Shown piece by piece: positions 63,780 to 64,000 of a stretch of DNA of 64,000 nt. The DNA is from CAIKMD01 sp036501365 (GTDB lineage: Bacteria; Pseudomonadota; Alphaproteobacteria; ATCC43930; CGMCC-115725). Each line of letters begins with the position of its first letter. The first letter of the stretch is position 1. The DNA lies in contig DASYAL010000074.1 of NCBI GenBank assembly GCA_036501365.1, positions 1-64,000 on the forward strand, in the 5' to 3' direction. A program made the position numbers and the translations under genes. A model generated the notes under the pieces. The model ran no database searches, had not been told where the DNA came from, and was given only the letters and a program-made list of their open reading frames with translations.

Positions 63780-64000
63780 CTAGCGCCCCGCCGCGACCAC
63801 CCGGGCGAGCGTCGCCCGTAGGTCCGCCGCTTCCGCCACGCCGTAACCGCGTTCGAATTCGCGCTGCGCTTCCTGCCAGTGCGCCGCGGCGGCCTTCAGC
63901 CGCTTCGCGCCCGCCGGCGTCAGCCGCACCAGCCGCGTCCGCGCATCGTCGTCGCCGGCATCGATCGCGACCAGCCGGTCGCGTTCGAGCGGCCGGACCG
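63780..64000 (-). CDS. MarR family transcriptional regulator (5' partial)
   Basis: Only the C-terminal 73 codons are in the window, read leftward from 64000 to the TAG at 63780. They show the wing L-E-R-D-R-L-V then D-D-D-A-R-T-R-L-V-R-L-T-P-A-G and a C-terminal helix W-Q-E-A-Q-R-E-F. This is a second MarR gene, distinct from the one at 63227 and convergent with it (28 bp apart). The start lies outside the window. Confidence 0.85.
   Translation of the reverse strand, partial: VRPLERDRLVAIDAGDDDARTRLVRLTPAGAKRLKAAAAHWQEAQREFERGYGVAEAADLRATLARVVAAGR

Overview
This window reads as chromosomal DNA of a GC-rich alphaproteobacterium. The markers are a PopZ-type polar organiser (found only in Alphaproteobacteria), a pdhA-pdhB-pdhC order with a lipoyl domain fused to the N-terminus of E1 beta, CIRCE-controlled groESL, and dispersed palindromic intergenic repeats of kinds common in Hyphomicrobiales and Rhodospirillales genomes. 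I cannot place it to genus. Gene content (Rieske oxygenases, UbiD, ACMSD-like amidohydrolases, many periplasmic binding proteins, RND efflux) suggests a free-living soil or water heterotroph using aromatic and organic-acid substrates. There is no prophage, transposase, CRISPR array or rRNA operon.

Layout. 0-5.7 kb: catabolic genes (partial luciferase-like flavin oxidoreductase, Rieske oxygenase, two orphan ABC binding proteins, RidA) separated by palindromic repeats, plus an ilvD remnant. 5.7-11.3 kb: housekeeping block on the minus strand, pcm-like, tolC, popZ, valS. 11.4-16.4 kb: tRNA-Cys, tRNA-Asn, cyanase divergent from an MFS transporter, and a complete NitT/TauT-type ABC importer. 16.5-23.4 kb: His-rich small membrane protein divergent from a ZIP transporter, 2OG-Fe oxygenase, Nudix hydrolase, cysK-sseA, SnoaL-like protein and acyl-CoA-dehydrogenase-like flavoprotein. 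23.4-29.8 kb: TetR-OMF-MFP-RND efflux operon. 30-33.1 kb: metC and modBC (no modA). 33.2-39.5 kb: hybrid histidine kinase, orphan ABC binding protein and two tandem amidohydrolase paralogues. 39.5-43.4 kb: PilZ protein, MetE-like enzyme, DUF2269 protein, two-domain VOC protein, COQ10/RatA protein. 43.5-50.5 kb: lipA, lpd, pdhC, pdhB, pdhA, ftsB. 50.6-56.4 kb: two convergent, translationally coupled catabolic operons (hydrolase / DctP-like receptor / Rieske oxygenase facing ABC receptor / UbiD decarboxylase). 56.5-64 kb: HNH-like lipoprotein, tRNA-Val, groESL, a nitronate monooxygenase remnant, csoR/copA with their operator, maiA and two MarR regulators (the last cut by the window edge).

The most notable theme is the abundance of solitary periplasmic binding proteins placed inside catabolic operons: four orphan ABC-type and one DctP-type, against a single ABC importer with its own ATPase and permease. 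Other points are a structured palindromic repeat family (five copies, ends of the form GTTGCAA) sitting tight against genes, two gene remnants (ilvD, nitronate monooxygenase), and modBC without modA.
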